DNA of 64,000 bases from JAAXHH01 sp965248395. Lineage in GTDB: Bacteria; JAAXHH01. The DNA lies in the NCBI GenBank assembly GCA_965248395.1, contig OZ252103.1, positions 2,542,001-2,606,000 on the forward strand, read 5' to 3'. Below the pieces are notes generated by a model. The model was not told the origin of the DNA. It did no database searches and saw only the letters and a program-made list of their open reading frames with translations. Shown here one piece after another: positions 52,146-59,326 of the stretch. The stretch's first letter is position 1. Each line of letters opens with the position of its first letter. A program made the position numbers and the translations under genes.

Positions 52146-53159
52146 TCAGTGTTGAATGTCCAATCCTGACGCGTCTTCGATTTCAACCCAGTTTCCCGTG
52201 TCCTTCGACTGCTCAATGGCGAGCCCTGTGAGATAAAGCTGCGCGGCCATCTTTCCATCGGTGCGGTTCGGCGTACCGTGCTCTACCGCGCCCAGGAACT
52301 CGGCGACGCTCTCCGCCTCCCCGGGCCACCCGCCCACGACCGGCATCGCCGGTTGTACGTTGATGCATTCACCAACGGGGTCGGCCTTCCTCCGCAACTG
52401 TATCGTGTTTTTAAAATAGTCAACGGTCAGGTCACCTTCGTCGCCGGTCACCTCTATCGTGGTCTCCATCTGGTCGACCGAGTTGATATTCAGGTGGATC
52501 GTACCCCAGATTCCGTCGTAATCGAATTGGGCCAGGCTGTGGTGCTGCCGTCTACCGTCCTGCCCGTTGCCATCCATGACGAGGACACGTGAGGGAGAGC
52601 GGCCAATTACGCTGTTCAGCCCGTCCACGTACCAGGGACCCAGGTGGTGGGCCAGGCACAGGTCGGGTCCCCCGAATTCCGCCCAGTTGCTCCGCAATTT
52701 CAGGTGCACCGCCTGCATATTACCGATTGCGCCCTGCCGCAACAATTCGGCGGCGCGATGCACGACCGTGGCGAAACCGATCTCCATGTCGCCGTGGGTG
52801 ATCTGTTCGGCGGCGATCAGCCGCTTAAGCATCTTCCGTATGCCATCGGGGCAGTCGGAGAGCGGCGGCTCGTAATAAGCGGCGATTCCTGCGGCGAGGA
52901 CGGCATTCATGGCCGCTTCATGAATAGGATCGGGTATGGCCATCATGACGGCGTCGAGATCGGGACCGTCCAGCAACGCTTCGAATTCACCGTAGATCTG
53001 TACATCCGGTCCCAGTTCCTGGCGGATTCTGTCCTGTGAAGCCTCCCTGAACGCCGCCGCGGACACGATCCGGACCTGGTCATGCTGCCGAAGAGCGGGC
53101 ACGAACGCCAGCCGGGTCCATCCGCCGTAACCGATCAAGCCTACCCGGATTTCAGACAT
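52146..53159 (-). CDS. Gfo/Idh/MocA-family oxidoreductase
   Basis: A 337-residue enzyme of the same family as the one at 48210 but only distantly similar. RVGLIGYGGWTRLAF is the nucleotide-binding start, DLDAVMMAIPDPIHEAAMNAVL the family motif, and AAYYEPPLSDCPDGIRKML takes the place of the usual EKP block: here the sequence is Y-E-P-P, so the catalytic lysine is replaced. The C-terminal domain includes LAHHLGPWYVDGLNSVIG and TIEVTGDEGDLTVDYF. It is the first gene of the operon, with the methyltransferase 14 bp downstream. Without the Lys the enzyme may act differently or only bind. Confidence 0.87.
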   Translation of the reverse strand: MSEIRVGLIGYGGWTRLAFVPALRQHDQVRIVSAAAFREASQDRIRQELGPDVQIYGEFEALLDGPDLDAVMMAIPDPIHEAAMNAVLAAGIAAYYEPPLSDCPDGIRKMLKRLIAAEQITHGDMEIGFATVVHRAAELLRQGAIGNMQAVHLKLRSNWAEFGGPDLCLAHHLGPWYVDGLNSVIGRSPSRVLVMDGNGQDGRRQHHSLAQFDYDGIWGTIHLNINSVDQMETTIEVTGDEGDLTVDYFKNTIQLRRKADPVGECINVQPAMPVVGGWPGEAESVAEFLGAVEHGTPNRTDGKMAAQLYLTGLAIEQSKDTGNWVEIEDASGLDIQH

Positions 53160-53188
53160 GATACGCCTTTCCGATGGTTACATATCGT

Positions 53189-53217
53189 TTCACTACCGGT
53201 ATGGGTTGAGGTATATT
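53189..53217 (+). promoter_or_regulatory. Candidate promoter of the outer-membrane protein gene
   Basis: TTCACT (53189-53194), 17 bases, TATATT (53212-53217). The -10 is identical to that of the tRNA-Leu promoter. The coding start is 140 bases further on. It sits in the divergent region shared with the Gfo/Idh/MocA gene. Confidence 0.4.
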
Positions 53218-53357
53218 ACGACTATGAAAAAGACCTCGTATCGGTAAGGCAAGAACTAACTATGCCGAGATCATCGCACGAATGCGGGGATTGCGGCACA
53301 TGCGTCAATCCCGGCCTCATACCTGCCCGGCTCGCGAGACAGCTGCCGGAGATAAGA

Positions 53358-54128
53358 ATGTCCCTCCTGAGACTGCTCGTTTTCATTTCCTTGTTCACGG
53401 CGGCCGGCCATGCGGCGGCCCAGGTCAATATCGAGGCGCTTCGCCGGGATGCCGGTTCCACGGGGTTTTCAGGCGCCCTGGCCCTCAACCTGGAGATACA
53501 TTCAGGCAACACGGACCTGAAGGAGATCGGACTGGAAGGGCGGCTTGATTACAATCACCCAAGGGTCAACACCTTCGTGCTGGCGAGGAATGACTTCGGT
53601 TGGGAACAGGGGGAACGATTCGCCGATGAAGGGTTGATTCATCTGAGACAGCACTATCCACTGCGCGGCCGTATAGGTCTCGAGGTTTTCACCCAGTACA
53701 ACTATGATACGACTTACCTGCTGGACACCCGCATGCTGGCCGGTGGAGGATTTCGATTCGATCTGATCGATACAGGGGTTTTCCAGCTGTGGGAAGGCGC
53801 CTCCGCGTTCCTGGAACACGAACAGCTGGGCGATTTGCCAGCGGGTGGCAATCATCCCGATCGGTCAACCGTTGCCCGGTGGAGTCACTACCTGTCGTCC
53901 CGCCTTGCCGTCAACGACCGTGTCGTCTCCACGTGTACGGTCTATTTTCAACCGCTGTGGAATTCCATCGGCGATACACGCGTCCTCGGAGAACTCAATC
54001 TCGAGGTCGACCTGGCCGGTCCGCTCGTGCTGGCCATGAATTTCATCATGCGTTACGACAGTCGTCCGCCGGATGGGGTCAGCAAGCTGGATACCGTGCT
54101 GGAGAACGGACTGGCCGTTACTTTTTAG
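53358..54128 (+). CDS. DUF481-type outer-membrane protein
   Basis: A 256-residue protein with a signal peptide (LLRLLVFISLFTAAGHAAAQ) and a beta-barrel pattern of alternating hydrophobic residues, typical of the DUF481 or salt-induced outer-membrane family: GFSGALALNLEIHSGNTDLKEIGLEG, then FADEGLIHLRQHYPL and the terminal LDTVLENGLAVTF ending in Phe as in outer-membrane strands. GGAG at 53348-53351 supports ATG 53358. The frame is open upstream to 53082. The stretch from an ATG at 53262 contains HECGDCGTCVN, a Cys-rich segment that is probably not translated in this protein. Alone on its strand. Confidence 0.85.
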   Translation: MSLLRLLVFISLFTAAGHAAAQVNIEALRRDAGSTGFSGALALNLEIHSGNTDLKEIGLEGRLDYNHPRVNTFVLARNDFGWEQGERFADEGLIHLRQHYPLRGRIGLEVFTQYNYDTTYLLDTRMLAGGGFRFDLIDTGVFQLWEGASAFLEHEQLGDLPAGGNHPDRSTVARWSHYLSSRLAVNDRVVSTCTVYFQPLWNSIGDTRVLGELNLEVDLAGPLVLAMNFIMRYDSRPPDGVSKLDTVLENGLAVTF

Positions 54129-54161
54129 GATTCAACCAGCCCGTCGGACGCCAATCATGTA

Positions 54162-54190
54162 TTGAAGTATGTATCCGTTCCCTCTATATT
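54162..54190 (+). promoter_or_regulatory. Candidate promoter of the two-domain VOC gene
   Basis: TTGAAG (54162-54167), 17 bases, TATATT (54185-54190). Again the -10 equals that of the tRNA promoter. The ATG at 54284 would leave a leader of about 87 bases. Confidence 0.5.
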
Positions 54191-54283
54191 CAAGGCTGTT
54201 GCACCAGACGAAGATAGACCCGATTTCGATGCGATGTCAGTCCGGAAGTTACATGTAGTGACGCTTGTGAATTAACAGAGTTC

Positions 54284-55150
54284 ATGCTGACTCAAATCAT
54301 CCATATATTGATGGCCGTGCCCGACCTGGAATCCTGCCGCGAATTCTATGGCAAGGCGCTCGGTCTGCCTGAAATCGGAGGCGGCGTCGATAATCTTGGA
54401 CAGGCTTTCCGCAGGTACCGTATCGGTCCGTCAGAACTCATCCTGCTGGAAGATCCCTCGGCATTGCCGTACGCCCGGTTATCCGGCAGGGTCCGTACCG
54501 AGGTCGACCATTTCGCCCTTTACGTGGATGACCTGGACACCGTTTTCGAGACGCTGCAAAGCAGGAATATCGCCTTTCGAGACAAGCCGCACACTACCGA
54601 GCTGGGCCACCGCAATATGCAGCGGTCCCTGGTATCGTTCGAGGACCCCAACGGATTCACCCTTCAACTGTCGCAGACAGTGGATCCTCGGCCCCATCTC
54701 GCCCCAAGAAAAGAAGCCAAGAAATCCATGGCTGGATTACAGAACCAGGAAACCAGTCTATTCGGCGGTATAGACCACGTTTCCAGCTATTGCACCGATT
54801 TCAAGACCAATCGCACCTTCTACCGGGATATACTGGGCCTCGACGAGTTTTTCTACAGCACGACCCGGGAAGAGGGCGTGGAGGTTTCGGCCGGATTCGA
54901 ACAGGGCGCTTACGCGATCGGCGGTACGGACATCGAGCTGGCATCGGACGACGAATGGCAACGCCTCGCCACGGGTCCGATTCGCGGTATGGGGTTTCTA
55001 ACCGACCACATCGATCAGGTGTACGATATTTTGAGTTCCCGCAGCCTTCTATCCGCCGAATCAACCGAAGCCAGGATCCCACTCTATCCTGGACGAAACA
55101 CCTTTGATTTCAATAGTCCGGACGGTATGTGGATGCAAATCGTGCAGTGA
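54284..55150 (+). CDS. Two-domain VOC (glyoxalase/dioxygenase) protein
   Basis: A 288-residue protein with two VOC modules. The first begins IIHILMAVPDLESCREFYGKALGLPEIGG and contains RTEVDHFALYVDDLDTVFETL and FEDPNGFTLQLSQ; the second begins FGGIDHVSSYCTDFKTNRTFYRDILGLDEFF and ends NTFDFNSPDGMWMQIVQ. Each has the paired beta-alpha-beta-beta-beta units and metal-ligand positions expected of VOC enzymes. Such two-module proteins include extradiol dioxygenases and glyoxalases. A phytanoyl-CoA dioxygenase-type gene follows 118 bp later on the same strand, so a shared oxidative step is possible. Substrate unknown. Confidence 0.88.
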   Translation: MLTQIIHILMAVPDLESCREFYGKALGLPEIGGGVDNLGQAFRRYRIGPSELILLEDPSALPYARLSGRVRTEVDHFALYVDDLDTVFETLQSRNIAFRDKPHTTELGHRNMQRSLVSFEDPNGFTLQLSQTVDPRPHLAPRKEAKKSMAGLQNQETSLFGGIDHVSSYCTDFKTNRTFYRDILGLDEFFYSTTREEGVEVSAGFEQGAYAIGGTDIELASDDEWQRLATGPIRGMGFLTDHIDQVYDILSSRSLLSAESTEARIPLYPGRNTFDFNSPDGMWMQIVQ

Positions 55151-55268
55151 ACGAACCGGGGATGGTTTTATAGCGGGTGCGTGAGACCGATCGCGGGTCT
55201 GGGGCTGGAACGATCAAGCGTCCGGGACTACGACCTGGATGTTTTGTAGAGTAAAGGAGCTCATGTAG

Positions 55269-56021
55269 ATGGAATTCGACGACCGGCTCAAGGAAGACTT
55301 CGACCGCGATGGGTTCGTATTGATGAAGGGCTTTTTGTCTTCAGGGGAAGCGGCCGAAATCAACGATCGAATCCAGCGCTTTATCGACGAGGTGCTGCCT
55401 CAAGCGACGGATCCGACTGCCTTCTACGAGGACAAGGACGATCCCGCCTCCATCAAGCGGTTGCAGAACATGGCCGACCTGGATCCGTATTTCGACGAAC
55501 TATTCCGATCCGATCGGTTCACCGAATTGTCTGGATTCCTGCTCGCAGACGAAGTAGTTCCCAAAAACCCCCAGTGGTTCAACAAGCCGGCCCGGGTAGG
55601 CGGAGTTACCCCGCCGCACCAGGATGGATTCTACTTCATGCTGGAACCCAACGAAGCCGTGACCCTGTGGATCGCTCTGGACGACATCGACGAGGAAAAC
55701 GGATGTATGCGGTACGTGCGGGGATCCCACAGACGGGGCATGCGGCCTCACCGTACGTCCAACATACTCGGGTTTTCACAGGGTGTATCGGATTACTCTG
55801 AAGAGGACCGGGAGCTGGAAGTGGCGATGCGCGCCAATCCAGGTGACCTGTTCGCCCACCACAGCATGATCATACACCGGGCGGACGCGAACCGGTCCGA
55901 CCGCCGGCGTGCCGCCCTGGGACTGGTCTACTTCGCGGCCCGTGCCCGGAAAGACGAGGAAAAGGCCGAACAATACAGGCAGGAACTCTTCTCCAGGTGG
56001 GAAAAGGAAGGGAAGATCTAG
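55269..56021 (+). CDS. Phytanoyl-CoA dioxygenase (PhyH) family oxygenase
   Basis: A 250-residue Fe(II)/2-oxoglutarate oxygenase. H117 and D119 in PPHQDGFYF are the first iron ligands and H203 in MIIHRADANRS is the likely third, with the downstream Arg (RRRAALGL) for 2-oxoglutarate. VTLWIALDDIDEENGCMRYVRGSH is the core block of the family. It is probably a soluble hydroxylase of a small molecule. Most bacterial members are not phytanoyl-CoA-specific. It starts at an ATG preceded by GGAG some 12 bases upstream. Neighbour to the VOC gene on the same strand. Confidence 0.92.
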   Translation: MEFDDRLKEDFDRDGFVLMKGFLSSGEAAEINDRIQRFIDEVLPQATDPTAFYEDKDDPASIKRLQNMADLDPYFDELFRSDRFTELSGFLLADEVVPKNPQWFNKPARVGGVTPPHQDGFYFMLEPNEAVTLWIALDDIDEENGCMRYVRGSHRRGMRPHRTSNILGFSQGVSDYSEEDRELEVAMRANPGDLFAHHSMIIHRADANRSDRRRAALGLVYFAARARKDEEKAEQYRQELFSRWEKEGKI

Positions 56022-56109
56022 AAAATCTCCAGCCTATACTGCTCACGAACGACACGCGAAGCCTGCCCTATGAACTAACAGCAGTAATTTCCGAGACGTC
56101 AGCGGCAAT

Positions 56110-56670
56110 TTAAGCTTGCCGCTCGGCCTCGCGATCCTCCGCAAGCTGCGCACCCCACAGGTGCATGGTATTGACCTGCTTGCCCTGAAGTTTCAAATAG
56201 TAGAACAACTGCCCCTTGTGCTGAGCAAGATGCTGTACCATCTCCATCATGCGATGGCCAAGCACGGGAGTGGTCGGGTCCCACGGCGCGGGGGCGGGTT
56301 CGTTCTGCATTCTTTCCTCGCCGGCAAGCCTGAGCATTTCAAAAGCCAGGTCCCGGTCCGCCGCGAGCTTTTCCTTTGCTTCCGCCACCGAGGCGACGGT
56401 GGGCATCGCTTCAGCCGGGGGCAACATATCACCCGATCCCATGTCGTCCACACTGACGCCTTCAGGCAGTCCGAAGTCGCCGGTTACGAATCCTTTGATC
56501 GCCATTCCGCAGGCTTCGGCCACATGGTAAAGCAGCTGGCCGGTCGTCATCCAGTTGTCGCCCGACAATGGTTTCCAGACGAGATCCTCATCCTCGACGA
56601 GATCCATCAATCCATCTGCTGCATGGTAAGCATATTTCAATTCATGGGTCAGTATGTCGGTCCAGTTCAT
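56110..56670 (-). CDS. DinB-family metal-binding protein
   Basis: A 186-residue four-helix protein of the DinB/YfiT type. The metal-binding histidines are in GQLLYHVAEACG, in GHRMMEMVQHLAQHKGQLFYYL (two His in the last helix). The first helix starts WTDILTHELKYAYHAADGLMD. Members bind a divalent metal and some transfer thiols or form bacillithiol conjugates, but most have no assigned role. It lies upstream of the VOC gene at 56736 in coordinate terms and follows it in transcription, with a 65-bp gap. Confidence 0.85.
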   Translation of the reverse strand: MNWTDILTHELKYAYHAADGLMDLVEDEDLVWKPLSGDNWMTTGQLLYHVAEACGMAIKGFVTGDFGLPEGVSVDDMGSGDMLPPAEAMPTVASVAEAKEKLAADRDLAFEMLRLAGEERMQNEPAPAPWDPTTPVLGHRMMEMVQHLAQHKGQLFYYLKLQGKQVNTMHLWGAQLAEDREAERQA

Positions 56671-56735
56671 GCTTGCTCCATTTCTCTACATCTCAGTACT
56701 TTGACGCGTTGATCGTTTACACCGGTACTTCTACT

Positions 56736-57125
56736 CTATTCTTCCTTTTTCGGTTCCAGGAGCATGATATAGTTACCGCATGTATCGTCGAAAATCGCCT
56801 GGATACCGAAGTCCTGTTTCGTGGGATCCACGCTGAACCGGACGCCCAGCTTCTTCAGTCGTTCGTATTCGGAAGCGATATCGTCCACGGAGAACACGAT
56901 ATAAGGCATTCCAGCTTCATAAACCTCCTTCTGGAAAACCTCGGCGAATTCAGTACCCTTCGGTTCGAGCAGAAGCGAAGTACCATCCGGTTCTTCGGGA
57001 GAAGCTACGATGGCGAGGTTGGCCTCGGGGACATACATCACTTCTACAAAACCAAGTACCGATGTATAAAACTTGTACGCCTCGTGGGGATCGTTAACTA
57101 TGATTCCCGTCATCTCGATTCGCAT
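56736..57125 (-). CDS. Single-domain VOC (glyoxalase-like) protein
   Basis: A 129-residue protein with the VOC layout: RIEMTGIIVNDPHEAYKFYTSVLGFVEVMY, then LLLEPKGTEFAEVF and MPYIVFSVDDIASEYERLKKLGV, ending DTCGNYIMLLEPKKEE. It probably dimerises to form an active site that handles a small molecule. The ATG at 57125 is preceded by AGGAGG. It precedes the DinB gene on the same strand, and the pair may be co-transcribed. Confidence 0.9.
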   Translation of the reverse strand: MRIEMTGIIVNDPHEAYKFYTSVLGFVEVMYVPEANLAIVASPEEPDGTSLLLEPKGTEFAEVFQKEVYEAGMPYIVFSVDDIASEYERLKKLGVRFSVDPTKQDFGIQAIFDDTCGNYIMLLEPKKEE

Positions 57126-57221
57126 TGTTCACTCCTCCTTTAATCTGCATCGATTTGTGATGGCAATTACTTGCGAAATTTAAAACCAGGGATTCAGTCA
57201 AGTTAACTACGAAAGGTCGTT

Positions 57222-57443
57222 TTAAGCACCAGAACTTCGGAGCACTTCTGCGATGTGCTTTCTGCCTCCCGTCACTGCATGATCAAGCACGGTTTTTCCG
57301 GATCCATCCACCGCGTGAATATCGGCGCCGGCTTCGATAGTAAATTCGGTTACCTGGTGACAGTCGTTGTCCTGCGATGCGTTCATGATCAGCGGCGTTC
57401 CACCATAGTAGTCTCCGGCCAGCCGGTACATCCATGAATCCAC
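57222..57443 (-). CDS. Short ankyrin-repeat fragment
   Basis: About 73 codons with two ankyrin repeats: GGTPLIMNASQDNDCHQVTEFTIEAGADIHAVD and GKTVLDHAVTGGRKHIAEVLRSSGA. The upstream frame is closed by a stop only a few codons before the GTG start, so the protein lacks the several repeats usually needed to fold. It could be a small adaptor or, more likely, the tail of a larger ankyrin gene that has lost its front. Two full-size ankyrin genes are close by (58546 and 59327). Confidence 0.55.
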   Translation of the reverse strand: MDSWMYRLAGDYYGGTPLIMNASQDNDCHQVTEFTIEAGADIHAVDGSGKTVLDHAVTGGRKHIAEVLRSSGA

Positions 57444-57691
57444 CCTGACGATGATTCTCAGGCCGGGTTACTTGAACCAAAAACCGCCCTACCTGGATTG
57501 TGTGCCGAAAAACTTGGTTAAAGTACAAACTAGGTGCGCAGAACGCTACTGATTTCGACAAGTTTTGCATGCCCGACAATTAAGGTTCGGATGTTTACAG
57601 GTCATCGACTGCCTTCTACATTATCAGTCAGTAGTTCTGTAGTGATGATTCATGGGCTGGCAAGATTGGCACGGATATACAAGGAGCGAAA

Positions 57692-58357
57692 ATGGCCAGG
57701 GTCAGGGTGCTGGTGGGCACTCGTAAAGGGGCGTTTATCCTCTCGGCGGATGGTGGGCATAAAAACTGGAAAATTGACGGTCCGCATTTTGGAGGTTGGG
57801 AGATCTACCACTTCAATGGCTCCTCGGTCAATCCGGATCGGCTGTACGTATCCCAGACCACCGGCTGGTTCGGGCAGTTGCTGCAGCGTTCGGATGACGG
57901 TGGCAAGAGCTGGAATCCCGTAAGCAACGAATTCACCTTCGAGGGAGAAGTGGACACCCACCTGGACTTCGACGACACCCCGCGTCCCTGGGAGTTCAAG
58001 CGGGTATGGCACCTCGAACCTTCGCTATCCGATCCGGATGTTCGTCGCTAAATCCGCAGCAGGAGCCTTCCGCTCGCTGGATGGCGGAGAATCCTGGCAA
58101 CCGGTGAACCGTGGATTTCATTCTGATTTTGTGCCGGAGCCGGAAGGTGAGACGGGCCATTGCGTCCATCGCTTCGCCATGCATCCGTCCCACCCCGACG
58201 TGCTGTTCATGCAGAACCACAGGAACGTTATGCGCAGCGACGATGGGGGAGATTCCTGGACCAAAGTGAGTGGCGACCTGCCCAGCGATTTCGGTTTTCC
58301 CATCAGCATGCACTCCCACGAACCCGAAACGGTCTACGTCGTTCCGATGAAGGGTGA
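57692..58357 (+). pseudogene. BNR/sortilin-like repeat protein, broken by an internal deletion and 3' loss
   Basis: Two frames carry pieces of one gene. The first (57692-58051) reads VRVLVGTRKGAFILSADG, GPHFGGWEIYHFNGSS, SQTTGWFGQLLQRSDDGGKSW and WEFKRVWHLEPSLSDPD, then a TAA. The second begins at about 58036 in another frame: MFVAKSAAGAFRSLDGGESW, GHCVHRFAMHPSHPDVLFMQ, RSDDGGDSW and YVVPMKGDS. Relatives have about 70-80 residues between these parts, so an internal deletion with a frameshift is the simplest reading. After PMKGDS the expected C-terminal third is absent. Intact relatives are beta-propeller proteins named as exo-alpha-sialidase or YVTN-like. This one is a pseudogene. Confidence 0.82.
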
Positions 58358-58537
58358 TTCCCTCAGCTCGGTGGAACAATCCGGGACTACGAGACCGGCG
58401 CGCGGCGACCCCTGTTACGGTTTTTCGGCTGTGGGAGAGATCTCTCTCTCGATAAGCCCGACGCGCCGGTTCCGGACACGATCGCGCGCGGCGAGGAACC
58501 CTTCCTAATCGTGGGTTCGGTGGGCGGGGGTTTGTAA
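58358..58537 (+). pseudogene. Coding fragment of another gene joined to the BNR remnant
   Basis: In the frame that opens after a TGA at 58355, about 59 codons read like real protein: GGTIRDYETGARRPLLRF, then LSLDKPDAPVPDTIARGEEPFLIVGS and a TAA at 58535. It does not match the BNR family, so the deletion that removed the BNR C-terminus probably joined the end of a different gene here. I cannot name it. Confidence 0.4.
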
Positions 58538-58545
58538 GCGGCGGG

Positions 58546-59301
58546 TTACGAAGCGCCCAAGTCACGCAGGATGGCCGCCTCGCGACTAGCTTCTCTCCAC
58601 TCCGGGTCAAATGCGAACCGCTCCGCGTATCCCCTGGGCGTTAATTCCAAAACCTCGTCGAAGAAGTGATCTTCCCTCTTGTGTACGCAGTCCATGACCA
58701 GGTCGTTGTCACCGGGATTCGACTGGATGTAGGCCTTCACATCCAGATGCGGCTCCAACTCCAGCAGATTTTCGAACACGTGGAAGCCTGTTCCCTGGTT
58801 GGTGCCGACGGCGTGGTACAGGGGCGTCTGACCTCCCACGCCGTTCCTTCCCACCGCAGCCCCGGCGTTTAAATCGGCGCCGTGCTCCAGCAGCAGGGCG
58901 ATCGCATCCAGTTCGTGATACTCCACAGCCATGTGGAGCAAGGTACTACCCCGCAGCGTGAGATGATTTCCGTAGTCGAGCGTGAATCGCGCGTCTACGA
59001 GACCCGCGTCCGCGTCAAGGCGGTCTTCCAGCGCGGCCAGGTCTCCGCGGTGAATGTCCATGACCGGGCCGTCCTCATAGTCGGCGCCGGAATCGATCAA
59101 CAAATTGATGCAGGTGTGGAGATGATCGAGGGACGACCGCGTATAGGTCTGCAGGAAGCCGTACAGGACCTCACAGTCCCATCCCTCGTTCCGCGCGTCG
59201 TTCGGATGTACACCCAGGTGCAGCAGACGCCTCAAGTGTTCCAGGTCATGCCCTTCGCAGCAACCGAACAGCGAGGCGGCCAGGTTTCCTTGAGTAGTCA
59301 T
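58546..59301 (-). CDS. Ankyrin-repeat protein
   Basis: A 251-residue cytosolic protein with several ankyrin repeats: DLEHLRRLLHLGVHPND, LHTCINLLIDSGADYED, RGDLAALEDRLDADAGLVDAR, the best match STLLHMAVEYHELDAIALLLEHGADLN, and QTPLYHAVGTNQGTGFHVFENLLELEPHLDVK. The last 50 residues (VMDCVHKREDHFFDEVLELTPRGYAERFAFDPEW) are not repeats. It follows the sigma-ankyrin gene by 25 bp on the same strand, so they are probably co-transcribed and may interact. Confidence 0.85.
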   Translation of the reverse strand: MTTQGNLAASLFGCCEGHDLEHLRRLLHLGVHPNDARNEGWDCEVLYGFLQTYTRSSLDHLHTCINLLIDSGADYEDGPVMDIHRGDLAALEDRLDADAGLVDARFTLDYGNHLTLRGSTLLHMAVEYHELDAIALLLEHGADLNAGAAVGRNGVGGQTPLYHAVGTNQGTGFHVFENLLELEPHLDVKAYIQSNPGDNDLVMDCVHKREDHFFDEVLELTPRGYAERFAFDPEWREASREAAILRDLGAS

Positions 59302-59326
59302 GATCGTGGCGTACTTTCAATGGAGA

